Below the pieces are notes generated by a model, which saw nothing but the letters and a program-made list of their open reading frames with translations, ran no database searches and was not told the DNA's origin. 64,000 nucleotides of DNA from Phoronis australis (taxonomy: Eukaryota; Phoronida; Phoronidae), in the NCBI GenBank assembly GCA_002633005.1, contig NMRA01001003.1, positions 1,329 through 65,328 of the forward strand, read 5' to 3'. The translations under genes and the position numbers were made by a program. Shown in pieces: positions 1 to 12,049 of the stretch (positions within the stretch are counted from its first letter, which is position 1; each line of letters opens with the position of its first letter).

Positions 1-189
1 CTCGAGGACTTAGGAATATCATCAGGTAATTTCTCATTGACCAGTTTCATGAATGTCTAACAAATTGTCACATTTGATATAAAATACTCCATAGTTCCGC
101 GTGGACTAATTCTTGCTGAGACTTTGTAAGGGCATTCGAGATTTCATCGCTACATCATGTTCAGCACACATACGTAATATATGAAAAAG

Positions 190-353
190 TGCGTCATATT
201 ACGAAAAAAACGTGTAATATGACGCATGTTTGCGTGATATGACGCAGATTTGTGTGATATTACGCATATTTGCGTTACGGTGACGCACGCATGCGTTATA
301 TTACGCATTTTTGCGTTACGTTACGCAAACAATTTGCGTTACCGTTACACACA
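190..353. repeat. Array of dyad-symmetric TGCGTNATATNACGCA boxes
   Basis: About eight degenerate copies of a 16-17 bp near-palindrome (for example TGCGTGATATGACGCA, TGCGTTATATTACGCA, TGCGTTACGTTACGCA) follow one another with 4-7 bp AT-rich spacers, a period of roughly 22-23 bp. Each box is its own inverted repeat, with a GCGT half-site on each side of an ATAT or ACGT centre. The array probably lies in an intron of NHLRC2, since that gene runs off the left edge. It could be a satellite or a multi-site protein-binding array; the sequence does not say which. Confidence 0.75.
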
Positions 354-1717
354 TTTTTTTTAATTGCCAATTAACAAAAGTTCGTTTATCTGTTTTTCAA
401 AATAAAAACAGAAAGGTGTTTAGAGAGTGAATGACTTTCATGTCAAGTCATTTTTGAGTACAATACTTGGATATTTTACATTTGCGTAACGTTACATTCC
501 AGTTTGGGACTAAATGAGATTTTCCCTATTTAAATAAGATCGACTTTGATGTAGTCACCTCCCTTGTAGAAACTTATTTTCAAAATTTCACAAAAATCTC
601 ACAAAACTCTGAAGGTACGAGGTAAACATAAAAAATAATACAACAGACACCAGACGCCCACAAAGAGAGATAAAGGTAATATACACCCACATTAAGTATA
701 TGAGGGTGCATAATAAAAGATGAACATAAAGACAGGATGATTAAAGAGTCACAAAATTTGAATTAAAATTCCTAGACCAATGAAACTACGAATCACTGGT
801 TATCCTTCACACATTTCACCATTCTTGGAATTTCCACAACATAGCCCCTCCTCAAAATAGGCCCATGGACCCCTCAAATATAAGCCCTGAAAGCCATAAT
901 GAAAAAATTTTTTCCAGTTTGCATCGTTTACCAACATGAACAGGGTCGGCTACACAAAAAACAGAAACAGGTTATTTCAGCATGTTTTTGACTTATCAAC
1001 AAAACTAACTTATTATTAACCATAAACTTCTTTAACTAGCGGTAACATTGATACCATAAAATCTCTTAATAATGGTGCTACTATTGGCCAATGATGCTGT
1101 TCATTTGTAGGTCCAGGCTAATATTTGGACGTACTAGAAAGTTAAACATAGTGCCATTTTCGAAATACCAGGCTTACCATCATAAGTTGATGGTAGTTAT
1201 TGTTCTGGACCTTATTAATTATGCACACCTCATTACAAAGTGACTTAAGTTTCCTGCATCTTGTTTCTGTGGTCTATTTCAAAAACACAAGAACTTCATT
1301 CCTTGTTGCTACGAGACATTCAGTATGAGTCGCAGAATGTAGACAATACACAGCCGTTGGAAAAGTTATAAGTTATCACAACTAATTCATTGTAAGGAAA
1401 GCTTTAGCCAGTATCTACCAAGTCAAGTCAAAATTTTTCTGACATGACTAGTTCTAATGATCAACCATGCGTGAGATGAGATTTTGTAGATTAGAGTGAT
1501 ACACTGTGGACACTGTATAAACTTCAAAAAAGATTAGACACAGGAAAAAACAATCACTAAACCCAGAAATGACCCAGGTATTATCTGTAAGGGCCCATGA
1601 ACAGAACATGGCAGTGAAGTGCAAATAGAATAACAATCATGTTAAATTTACTTTCTCCATAAATACAAAAAACACACCACCAACGAAGACAATTGAAATG
1701 GTTGCCTAGCAACCTAC
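354..1717. other. Non-coding stretch, probable NHLRC2 intron
   Basis: No exon with an NHL-type translation flanked by splice signals was found here on the minus strand, and no other coding signal is evident. It is AT-rich sequence, so the next NHLRC2 exon must lie beyond the left edge of the window. Confidence 0.5.
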
Positions 1718-4700
1718 CTGAGGGCTGAGCGAAGGCAGCCTTGTGGGGATAGCTATTGTTGAGGTTCTGTTCATGTCCACTGCCAGCCCAGCGAACACAG
1801 ACACCTTGGTCGTATCTATAATAACATTGTACAGACTGTTAACATCAGTGTTATCTTCTGCTATGGATTTCATGCTGAGATTACATGTTTCCAGGAACAA
1901 AAAATAATCACAAATTTTGCATAGTAGTCGAAAGAGAACAAAAACACTATAATCAGATAGAACGTCATCATGCAGTGTAATATCATAACCAAATCAAAAT
2001 CATGATCAATTGTGAACTGAGCTTCATTGACTGAAGTCAATTTTAACTGTCTGTTTAAACAAGCAACGGGCCTCTTAAATTAAGGAATGTTTAACAGTTG
2101 CCTGTCTTAACAATTTAAAATGTTTAGAGTTTGAGCTCAAAATACAAACTGTTTGACAGCAGTATAAAAGTTTTGATTCACAAACATAAGGCACAATACA
2201 CTTTATTCAATAACGTTACTACATCAAACCCGGCTCCACCTGTGGTCTTGGTACGATTGTGTGATTCTTACCAGTGTTGTTCTTAGTTTATGACATAATG
2301 TACTACAGGTTGCTGGGGAACCATTTATTGTTGCTTAGGCACTGCTGATGCTTGACTGAGCTTTAGCAAAACATTTAACATTGTATAATATAAGTGGAAA
2401 AAGGGATCAGGGTTTTGTTTCATATCTATTAAACTTTGTTCCTTGTGCAAGTTTTACAAATAATTCTTATCACATTTTAAGGTTTATAATGTAGGACCCT
2501 CGAAAAATGGCCAAATTTGGCAAACTTCAGAATATCCTATCTCAGACATGGCTGGTCAGATTCATGTGAAACTTTCAAATACCAGGCTTTGTGCACTGTT
2601 CTCCATAACAATGTTAAGAATAGTTTTTAAAATTTACCCCTTTTGCATGAGGACTATCAAAAATAGGAATTTTATGATTTTCATGAAAGAAAACCAAAAA
2701 TTGCATAAAACGCAAACAAAACGATAATTTAGAAAACTGCAACAGAGTTTTTGAGACTTCATATTGTACATATTTCTAACAAACAAAATTTGGTCAATGT
2801 GTTATTGATACCATAGTTTAGCTACTGATGTTCCTTAAGTTTCTTTTTTTGCTAAATTTTACTAAAACGCTGAAAATAAAAATAAATCAATTTCTGGACT
2901 TATGATAACATAGTGAATCGCTTACAGATGCCGAGATTGTACAACAGCAGGAGAGATGGGCAACAAAGCGCCTCATAGAGCAAGGATGGCAATACGGAGA
3001 TGCAGCAAAAACTCGTATCAGGGGAAAAGATCGAAGAGTGTGTAACCAGCACGAACTTGGTTGCATCTCCAAATTTACATTGCGTGCGATACTGGAAGGA
3101 AGAAGGCCAGAGACTATCCCGGTGCCTAGCCTCTGACGTCACCACAGAAACAGATAACATAGCGTCCCCATCTCAGAGACACTACATTGTCATTTATATA
3201 TTAAAGTAAGTCCAGAAATTGATTTATTTTTGATTTGCATTATGCCACAACTGGATGAGTAACATACATTCAAGTTTTAAGACACGGCCACATGACCCAA
3301 TAAAAAGCAGGTCAAATTATACAGGTTTTCTGCCCTTCAGAAAATACAAACTTTTACTGCGTTAAAATCTAGTTTAACATATTTGGCTACATACATGGAC
3401 AAGTCGATAAGGTCCTACATAACCTTAAATTTGTCACACAAGAGTTAGGAAACTGTCCTTGACAAACCTTTTCTTTATCCAAGTAGCGTCCTTCAAAAAC
3501 AGAGTCCATAATTGGTGGGTACCTGCCATAGCAATGACCAACACATCCGAGTCTGTAGAGCCTGGAATTATACAGTACACAAAGTTGTTAGGTCAAGCGA
3601 AAGGCACAGTATTGTAGAAAAATCAAACTCAACAAGAACTATAAAGTCCATGTAGATGCTGATCAGTCCAAGTCCATCCTTAGGAGAATTAATTGTACAA
3701 CCTTGAAAACAGTGCACTGACCTCTGGTGTCACAAGTCCAAAATCTCTCAAAATGGTAAGTTGTGAAATTCCCAAAAGGTTTGAACTGATGCTAGAAGTT
3801 TTCAAACATAATGGAAATAAGCAAAACTCGTTAGCAGGATATTCAAACTCATCAATAGCATGAGTTGAATAGGTTGAGGGGAACACTGCATTACAAAAAA
3901 GTGTGCCAAGGAATGTCAGTTGACAGAGCTTTCAACCAATGAATATTCATCCACGACTATCAGCAAGTGACACGTTTCACAGATATTCCACTAATAATCT
4001 GTATTTTGCAACACTTTTTTCAGGAAGACGGAAGATTCTGTTGCTTAACTTTTAATTACACAAACAGGTTTGCAATAAACGAGTAACATTTCATTGTTCA
4101 ATGTATAATTTCAGTCCCACGCATACAGACTGAGATATCAATATTTCAACAAAAATATGAAGAAGTAAAATTAGAACATCTAATTATGCATTAACATAAT
4201 ATTGAGAAGTAATATCCTGGTATGATTTATGTCACAGAATTGTCCAAGGAAATTATTATTTTGTATAAAGCTATTAATAGAATAATTTGTCAAATTTAAG
4301 CTATTATTAACCTAGTATGTAAACATGACACATCAAAGATTTCCTCTTGTTTTCGTTACTTTCTTTGAGTTATTGCTCATTATTATATTTTTAGTTAAGT
4401 AATTTATCGTTAGCTTGATGCCACGTCGCATTTGGTGACTTGGCGAAAATCCCAGGACTACAAACAAAATCTGAAATGAGGTTGCTAAAGGTGACAGCGA
4501 AATTTTCGACTAAAAAAAAGATTGTGCCCCACTCCATTCTCTGAAAATTATGCAGACCTCTTCAATTTCTCCACGTAAAAGACATGCACCATTCAATCAC
4601 TAAATCAAGTCCTGATAAAAAAGAATTCAAAGCGATCTCATAAACTGGTGGTGCGTTTCATGGTCCGACCTTGCCCAATTATTGTAGAATAATTCTCACT

Positions 4701-6136
4701 TCCGTCTGTTTACTTCCTGTTTATTGTAAATTAAGCGCTGTGTGCTGACTACAAATTAAATTAAAACACTGATTTCACGAAATAAACAGATCAATTGTGA
4801 AGCAAAGATATTAAATCTTGGAAAACTGTTAGCAATTTAAAGTTTGGAGGTCACCTAAAACTTTGAAACGAATTTTGGAGGAATTATTGTCTGACTTAGA
4901 CAATCTCTGTGGCGACGTGGTGGCAAATTGGGATTTTTCCGAGGTAGCCAAACACAATCTGAGATTGAGCACTGGGTTATATGTATATATAAGTCAGGAT
5001 ATAACGATTCATTTTATGGATAAATTCACTGTATTGCCTCATACTTAGTGTTGCAATAAAAAATATTAGGAAATGATGACATACTATATTCTTGGAATAC
5101 AGACTTCTGCTTTCTGAGAATATTCTTACTAACTGGCAACAGCTCATGGCTTATTTAGCCAAGATAACATACTTCCTGTACTGTCTCTGCATATAAAGGT
5201 TACCACTAGTATTATAGTTTAGTCCGAACAAAGTATTTTACTCAACAAGATATTCTTGATACGTTAATATTGAAATATTACAGACGTTACTGACACCCAC
5301 CTTCTGAGGGACAAAGAACCACATCCCAAGGTGAGCTGATCTCCTGCTCAGTTTCCATTCTACCTCCCTCCAAGTCTGACCCCTGGTGGCCAGTGCCAAC
5401 AACAGTGACCACAACCTTACGATTTAAGTCAATCTGAAATTAGGGAAGAAAAAAACTGTTTTCAATTACCTGCTACAAAAGCAAATAATTCACAGATATA
5501 AGACCCTTACCACAAGATATGTCTGTTGTGTCATATGTAATAAACATGGCTTAAATGGTTGCATGGAGAAATAATTATCAGGAAAGCAAAAGTAGCAGCC
5601 ACATGTGTGCTAGCTTTAGGTGCATATAAAGACTTTAAACCAGGAGAGGAGTCAATAACAATAACAACCAGATGCGTTTCATGTTTCACAATTTAGTAAA
5701 ATCCTCCAGCCAGATGGCAGGGATAACTTTCAACTGGCATCTGTTGCCGAGTTGCAACACATCCGTATGAAACTCATATCTTTCTGACATCACAATTGCG
5801 ACATGATAGAAAGACTCACACTGTTCTGTCATGGTTACAATGTAATTGATAAATGAGCAAATCCTGGGTGTGCGGTACCAACGAATAGACACTTAAATCG
5901 AAGCTTCTCAGAAAGTTGAGTGGCCTTAAGGTAACTGATAACTTTTCAAGTCCAGGATTTTTGTATGTACTCCCTATTGAGATGATCTCTTCCGCCTGAC
6001 ATCCTCTTAGTTTAGACAATGGTTGACACAGAATGAGATGATCTGGTGCACCTCGCTCAACCTTAGTAAAACTGGAGACACACTTGACACCACGGTGTCA
6101 ACTCATTCAGAGTCAGCTTCTGTTTACACACACGCA

Positions 6137-6169
<33 letters not shown>

Positions 6170-9100
6170 AGTTGAGCTGAGACAACTCGTTGTTACGTAT
6201 CAATTACTGTCGTGTAAATGTGATTATATGGTTAAAACACTACCAAGGCCACCTATATTTCTCTGATTGTATTGTATTGTCCAACAAACTTCTGATCTAA
6301 TACTACCACGCCACCTATGTATCTCGGATCACGAGGATAAAACATTACCAAGGCCACACATATCTCTGTGTACCCAATACTCAGCTCTTAAACAGAGCTG
6401 AAGGTCCACCGGAGGGCTTTTCACCACTTGGTGAAATGGATATAAACCAAGAGAATGGGAGGAGTGTTAGTACTAACCAAATCAAATTCCTTGACACGTT
6501 TACGAACCCGCAAAAGGTCTTACCAGTTGTATTTCTCCGCTTTAACTTTCCTCTAACGATTACGAATAAAATCGTTTGCCATTGTCTACTCTTAGTTTTT
6601 GACGTAATGACGTCATGTATTGACCCGAACGCCAGCCAATAAGCCAGTGAATGCTTTAGTCCATGAGTTCACTGGGAGGTTTAAAAATGCAAATGGCGGA
6701 GTGACAAACAAAAAGTAAGAAGTTGAACCTTCAAGTGAATAAGTTGTTTCAAAGGGCTCAATTTCCGTGCAGTTACATTCGCTGCATTATTTCATAAGAT
6801 AGATGTGTTCCCACGATCCCAATTTCGACCAGTGCGAAATAATGTTTGACGTGCGATTCGAGTGTGATGTGTATGGCACTTGATTCTACACTTTCACTGT
6901 GCGGACTTAAAACCCTACTTAAGGGGTGGTTTACTGACTAATCTCTTTGATGTCCATGTTACAACACTACCAAGGCCATCCATACCTCTCTAATGGTGTG
7001 ATTTTCTGTGTCAGCAACGTAAAGTAGTCCACCAGTCTTGTAGCAAATACCTTGAGGAGAGTTGAACTGAGCCTCGTCAAATGATCCGTCGCGCAGACCC
7101 GGAGATCCAGAGCCAATACACTCCTTTGAAATACAACGCAAGATTACAATTCGAAATTAGCATTTAAAAGAAACTTAAAGCTGCACTTCAATTGAAGTAC
7201 CTTGACAACCCATGATGGAAAGTGACAAATAAAAATTGGATAGTCATTAAATACCATTTTCAGTTTTAGACCAAGGCCGCGTTTTGCATTATTTGATGCA
7301 GCCTAGGTACTAAGTGATTACCTTCTTCACCAGGGATCAAATTCCGTAAATAACTAATTTGCTATTTATAAATCTATGGCTAAGATGTTAAGAACACTTG
7401 AGGACAGAATCTCATAATGAAAATAATGCCCAGAAGTTTATTATCATGTAACCCTGTCTTTTTAAACGTCATAAATTTCAGACAGTCACAAATTTTTTGA
7501 CATAAAATTTGTACATTTATTGTTTCTTTATTCTAATAGTTACAAAAAGAAGTCTGAAATTTTCTCAACGACTTTTAGATGAAGAACAATACTGCTAAAA
7601 GTGATGACATCAACAGTCCTTATAAGTATACCAAACCCAGTTTTGACCTATTAACAGACACTAAAAAGACTTTCCCCGTCCTGTTCTGTGAAACAAAATA
7701 ATGCTTTGTAGCCCTTGACAACACTCAAAAGTTTGGAGGAAAGTTTGAAAACACCTTTCAAAGTCTGCTAAATGGGCAAGTGTGACCTATGCTTTTAGCG
7801 AATTACACGGTAACTGTGGGAAAACACCCACCAAGGACCATAATGTCCAATCTGACATTAAAGAGAACGAGTTTTTGGTCGATTCCTGATTTTAACTTCC
7901 TAAATTGACACCAATGATGTATTACCAGGTGACTGAACAAAGATTGGTTGAAATCATCAAAACAGGATTTAATGTCATTTTAAGAAAGTGGAAGTCCTCA
8001 GTTGTGTTCTCAGGTTAAGATGCTTTAACAGAAAATCCCTGATATGCTTTCTTGTGTGAAAAAAGTATTGTTCGTGGAAATTATGTCAATTATAGTTAAA
8101 AATAACATTTTTTAAGGAGAAAATCCATTCACATGATTACAACCTTCTTTCCACTACTTCTGTAAACATGACAAGATCACGGGATGCTCAACGATAGTTT
8201 CATGGGTTTAAATTTACTTATTAAAATTTCTTTATTAAAGAAATTTAAACCCAAGCAATGAAACTGGTTAGTTACCTTAAGTATAAGCTAAACAAGACAG
8301 GTTGGTGTGTGTGTGTCACATACTTTCAGTTGATAAAAGTACCATCAAATTGGCCTCATTTGCCAACAGAAATTTTGTGTTGTCCTCTTGTAAAGTAATC
8401 TGAACTGTTTGGAAGAGTAGGACAAACACTACAACACTACAGTTTACTTCATTCTTTAACAATTTCTTACTATGGCTATAGCAGGTATGACTTGTTACCT
8501 CAACAACACCAGTTTGTGAAACCACCACCAGAACTCTGTGGTGACCAGTGTCTGATATTATGAGTCTCTCTCCCGAATCATTCAAACAGATTTTTCCTGG
8601 AAACATCAGTGGTGAGCTAGGCAGAGATAACTTAATCGGTGCATGTCCGATGGGGTCAGACTTGATTATTCCACGAGTCTGATACACACTCAGTGCTGCC
8701 GAGACAAAATCCAGCAGGATTTCCCTATGTCCCTCTCCGGCTAGAGATAGCAGTATGTGACCAGTAGGACCGACGACAACCACAGTAGGCCAGCACATGA
8801 TACCAAGACGGTTCCACATGGTTGTCTGATGGTCATTGACAACTGGATGTGTTATGTTGTAGCGCAGAATGGCACTGAGGATGTTGGCGGATGTCTTTTC
8901 ATTGTCAAACTTGGCAGAGTGAACACCAACAATGACGAGCCCATCAGTGTCAGTGTGTTTGCTCTCTATGACGTGAAGGTCAGGCAATATATGCATGCAG
9001 TTTATGCAGCAATATGTGAAAAAGTCCAGCAGACACACTTTGCCATCAAGCTGCTCTTTAAATGACAGACCTCTTGATACATTCATCCACTCCAGGCCTG

Positions 9101-9839
9101 AAATGTGAAGACATAGCTCAAAACAATTCTAGAAAATGAACAATGAAAATAATTATGTTCAAACCCAAACACTTCATTTTTAAAAAACATAACAGCAAAG
9201 CGAATACTATTACTACTTCAACCAATCCTGCATAAGAGATGAAATGAGCAGTCATGTGAAAATAGGCAGGATTCAAGGCCAGTGTTGGAAATGTATTGTA
9301 ATTAATATGATATCGACAGAGATCAAAGCACCTATTTCCCTTATGACTAAAACAGATATCCAAGAAAGTTTCCTCAGAATCCTGAATTAAATATCTTCCA
9401 CATGAATTAGATAAAGGGAACAATCTGGAGAGCTCAAATCTCTCACATACAACACTTAATTCACCACGCTTGAGTAGCACTTTTGGTAAATGTGCATAAA
9501 CTTATTTAAGCTTGGACATGAATATTCAAGCTTGGTGAATATTAGTCAAGCTAGCTTTTGGGCTTATTTCATGGTTAGTTTTACTGAAGCTTTACCTGCG
9601 CTCAGCAAACTATAAAGGGCCAAATCCTGTAACAGCTTACAGTGTCACAACTCAACATAGATTGGTGTCATGGAAAAACCATGCTACAGACCCATACCCT
9701 TATCAAACTCAGGCACTCTGAACTTGTGTTCTTCCATTTTGCTGATATGATCAAGTATTAAATCCCTCTTTGTGTCCTGCTTCCTCGCACTTTGCAACGC
9801 ATCTTTAAGTTGAATGCTGGCATCTACCACAGTATCCAT
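1718..9839 (-). CDS. NHLRC2: NHLRC2 (NHL repeat-containing protein 2), 5' six coding exons, 3' end off window
   Basis: Exons on the minus strand: 9839-9698 (ATG at 9839), 9097-8499, 7123-6986, 5433-5301, 3561-3468 and 1815-1718. All are bounded by AG/GT and keep phase 1,0,0,1,2,1, giving 401 residues; family members are about 725. Residues about 48-190 form a thioredoxin-like domain with the family's CCINC motif (77-81), followed by [10 protein letters not shown] and ITHPVVND segments. Exon 2 ends in an NHL blade ([12 protein letters not shown]). Exon 3 has FNSPQG and [10 protein letters not shown], exon 4 has ISSPWDVV, exon 5 has [10 protein letters not shown] and exon 6 has [17 protein letters not shown]2 is a cytosolic thioredoxin/NHL beta-propeller protein needed for animal development; its biochemical role is poorly defined. 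The remaining blades and the C-terminal beta domain should lie left of base 1. Introns are full of repeats. Assignment is by family similarity and is strong. Confidence 0.95.
2491..2815 (+). repeat. Interspersed repeat family B, copy 1
   Basis: This stretch matches 59085-59395 on the same strand and 27690-27950 on the opposite strand. Shared landmarks in order are GAAAAATGGCCAAA, a TCAGATTCATGTGAAACTTT block, TGTTCTCCA and, at the end, AAATTTGGTCA. No long open frame is conserved, so it looks like a non-autonomous dispersed repeat in an NHLRC2 intron. Confidence 0.6.
2878..3231. mobile_element. 354 bp element with perfect 25 bp terminal inverted repeats and an exon-like ORF
   Basis: Bases 2878-2902 and 3207-3231 are perfect inverted copies of one another (core AAATCAATTTCTGGACTTA). 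Between them the plus strand is open from about 2914 to 3133. The TTACAG at 2921-2926 would make a good splice acceptor, and the reading contains [16 protein letters not shown]. That piece resembles the W...KR...GW.YG signature of ryanodine-receptor (RyR) repeats; the rest does not match clearly. The TIRs fit a MITE-type DNA transposon, and the internal segment could be a captured exon. It lies in the intron between NHLRC2 exons at 3468 and 1815. The TIRs are certain; the origin of the interior is a guess. Confidence 0.6.
6126..6168. repeat. CA/CACG microsatellite
   Basis: ACACGCACGC-type simple repeat of about 43 bp, passing from CACG units into plain CA units. It lies in an NHLRC2 intron. 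Confidence 0.9.
6231..6376. repeat. Degenerate copies of the NHLRC2 exon-3 donor region
   Basis: Three imperfect ~35 bp blocks (near 6231, 6295 and 6339) repeat the pattern ACACTACCAAGGCCA followed by a TATCTCT-like run. The same pattern spans the real exon-3 splice donor at about 6962-6995. They look like local duplications of the exon end plus the start of the intron. They add no coding capacity. Confidence 0.5.
8195..8270. repeat. AT-rich hairpin
   Basis: The two arms read AGTTTCATGGGTTTAAATTT and, on the other side, AAATTTAAACCC followed by a tail that pairs with AGTTTCAT. They flank a TTTCTTTATTAAAGAAA palindrome, which predicts a strong cruciform or hairpin just downstream of NHLRC2 exon 2. 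It is likely a fold-back MITE remnant. Confidence 0.7.
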
Positions 9840-10426
9840 TTTGCTTTACAGTCACACTTCCCTCGTCTTTCTGAACTCTAATGAATCCCCAAGCACAACA
9901 GCCTAGTAAAATGTAGAAAAAATTGCAAAATAGTAGTGAAATTTCTGACGATATTCATAATATGGTATTCATAATATCAGAGGCATAAATTATTTCTACG
10001 GGCAGGAGCCAAGTTTAGAACGGCATTCTCTAGCATTAATGAGCAATCACTGACACCGTGACAGTACTATAATAGGCCTACAGTACCAAGCACAAGGCTG
10101 CAGTCACTACAGACAGTACCACTGTCTCACCTGGCCCCATTAGAGAAGGTAACCATCCCTAGCCCTCCATACACTGGAAGCTTTTTGTCCAATTATGCCT
10201 CCCACTGACTAAACCATCAAAGTCATGTTGCTATAAGTACCATTTGCACAGAGAGGGACACCTCAGGAGGCCGTCAATGTCTTTAACTCTTCTCAGCTAA
10301 CACAAATACTCCCAGAATTAAACTTTTCTTTTCTTTTCGAACAATCCTTCGTTCAGTAGCACAAATGGGCAACTGGGCATTTTTACACAGCTCGCACCAG
10401 GGCATAGATTACTACATGGCGAAGCC

Positions 10427-10556
10427 GTTATCTCCCAAAATCTAGTGCCTGAGTGTATCTTGGAGAATTATCGTCCAAGGGTCATGAGCCCATTGGGCAA
10501 TAATTCTCCAAAATCCCCGAGGGCTCTAAATAAGGGAGATATCGACTGAGAACATG
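10427..10556. repeat. Nested inverted repeat upstream of NHLRC2
   Basis: The outer arms are GTTATCTCCC and GGGAGATATC; the inner arms are TTGGAGAATTAT and ATAATTCTCCAA. They fold the ~130 bp segment into a long imperfect hairpin about 600 bp upstream of the NHLRC2 start codon. It is most likely a small fold-back element, though a regulatory role is possible. Confidence 0.6.
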
Positions 10557-11084
10557 TAATGTCTATTTATACCACATACTAAACAATAAACACTGCAACG
10601 AATCGGTCTGCCTGTCTCGACTCACCTTGGCTTTGGAACTACTTTCTATGTCAGAGGCCCAGGGTCGGAGGTCGTGACCTTTTAAGAAACGCTGAGTCAT
10701 TCTTGTTAAAACAATGTTTTTATTTAGAACGAATTGAAAATTTAAACAAAATAGAAAAAAGTGAATCTATAACTTTAAGTAAATAGGGTAACTTATAAAA
10801 CATCTTATCATGCTAACCTTCCACCATGAAAATATCGTCTGCTAAAGTAGGTTACTGAATGTAATGTCCAAGTCAAAGATTCCCGAATCCCGATGACATG
10901 TTACCCACATTTAAACTGGAGATCGATTATTTACAAGTGAGAGAAAATAGATAAATTTTACTGAATTAAAGATATCATTTTTATTAAAATTGTGACACCT
11001 TCTTTTTCACAGCATGTCGGTAAAATGCTGTTTGTTGAACATGCAATCATTGCACGTCCTCTTTTATTCAATTTTCATGTAAGA

Positions 11085-11534
11085 TGACGACAACTGCTCA
11101 GTGGTTAAAGCGACGGCTGTCGTTAAACTAAACTTGAGTGAAGACTGCTCGAATCCGGCAACAGATTCCCGCCAAAATGTTAATCAACACACGATGTTTA
11201 ACATAATGCATGGGTTTATCAATGGTTGTAATCGCCATGTCAGGCTGATATGATATAAAACATCATATCCCCTGGCTTCCAGTGTATGGAGAGCCTATGG
11301 GTATAATACGGACTATGTCTATGGATGGAATGACTACCGTCTCTACTGGGGCTAGGCAACACGTTGTCCCTCGGGCTCGGCCTCGGTTGGCTCAGGACCC
11401 AGTGGCCAGTCCCAGGTTATCAAGTAATTGCCGATATTGGGGCCAGTTGGGACGGTGGCACTGCCTGTCTGTAGAGCTATGACTCACACGAATTAGAAAG
11501 TGAAATGGGCAAGCAGCAAACAAATCAATCAATA
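11085..11534 (+). mobile_element. tRNA-derived SINE-like element
   Basis: The head (about 11085-11165) has an A-box-like CTGCTCAGTGGTTAAAG and a B-box-like GCTCGAATCC at tRNA-like spacing. A roughly 350 bp unique body follows, and the element ends in a CAAATCAATCAATAC simple tail. This is the classic layout of a tRNA-derived SINE, an internal pol III promoter with a short-repeat 3' tail. No target-site duplication was confirmed. It lies between NHLRC2 and CACUL1. Confidence 0.55.
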
Positions 11535-12049
11535 CTGGGATCTCAGCAACAGAAAAGAAATTGAGGAAAGTTCTTTACAAACCAGCAAGTTGTCATCAGT
11601 TCAAAAACGTTTCCTGTCAAACGATTTCTGCTTTCAACACTGAAGAGAGCAGAAAATACCCAGACTGATCAAAATTTTTCTTCAGTATAGCACAAAATTG
11701 TCCGAAAAAACTCCTTTTCCAAGTAGTAGTATTTTTACCGTTGCGCTGATATTAACAACACGTTTTTAGCATATATTACAATTAAATCCGCACATTGACA
11801 GATGTACTCTTTATTAGTGAAGGTTGAAAATGTCATCATCACGCTCGTCAACTGAAAATGGAAGAATGTGCGTCCTTTGACAACTACCTGCTTTTTGCGT
11901 CTAGTCTCAATTACATCGAATCATAAGATGGCAGAACCAATGGACGATTCTCTTCAAACGCATGATAATGCAACCAGTGATTCAACAGGATCAAGGCCAA
12001 TATCAGTACTCCGTCCTGGGGGAATGGGTAATGGTTTTTATGTTTACAA

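Noticed and set aside
4863-5048. Plus-strand ORF with a plausible helix ([13 protein letters not shown]) inside an NHLRC2 intron
   Set aside because: Starts at a non-ATG codon, has no supporting acceptor or partner exon, and shows no family resemblance.
8757-9065. 102-residue plus-strand ORF
   Set aside because: Antisense shadow of NHLRC2 exon 2.
11085-11165. Possible functional tRNA gene
   Set aside because: A- and B-box-like motifs are present but acceptor and anticodon stems do not form a proper cloverleaf, and a SINE body and tail follow.
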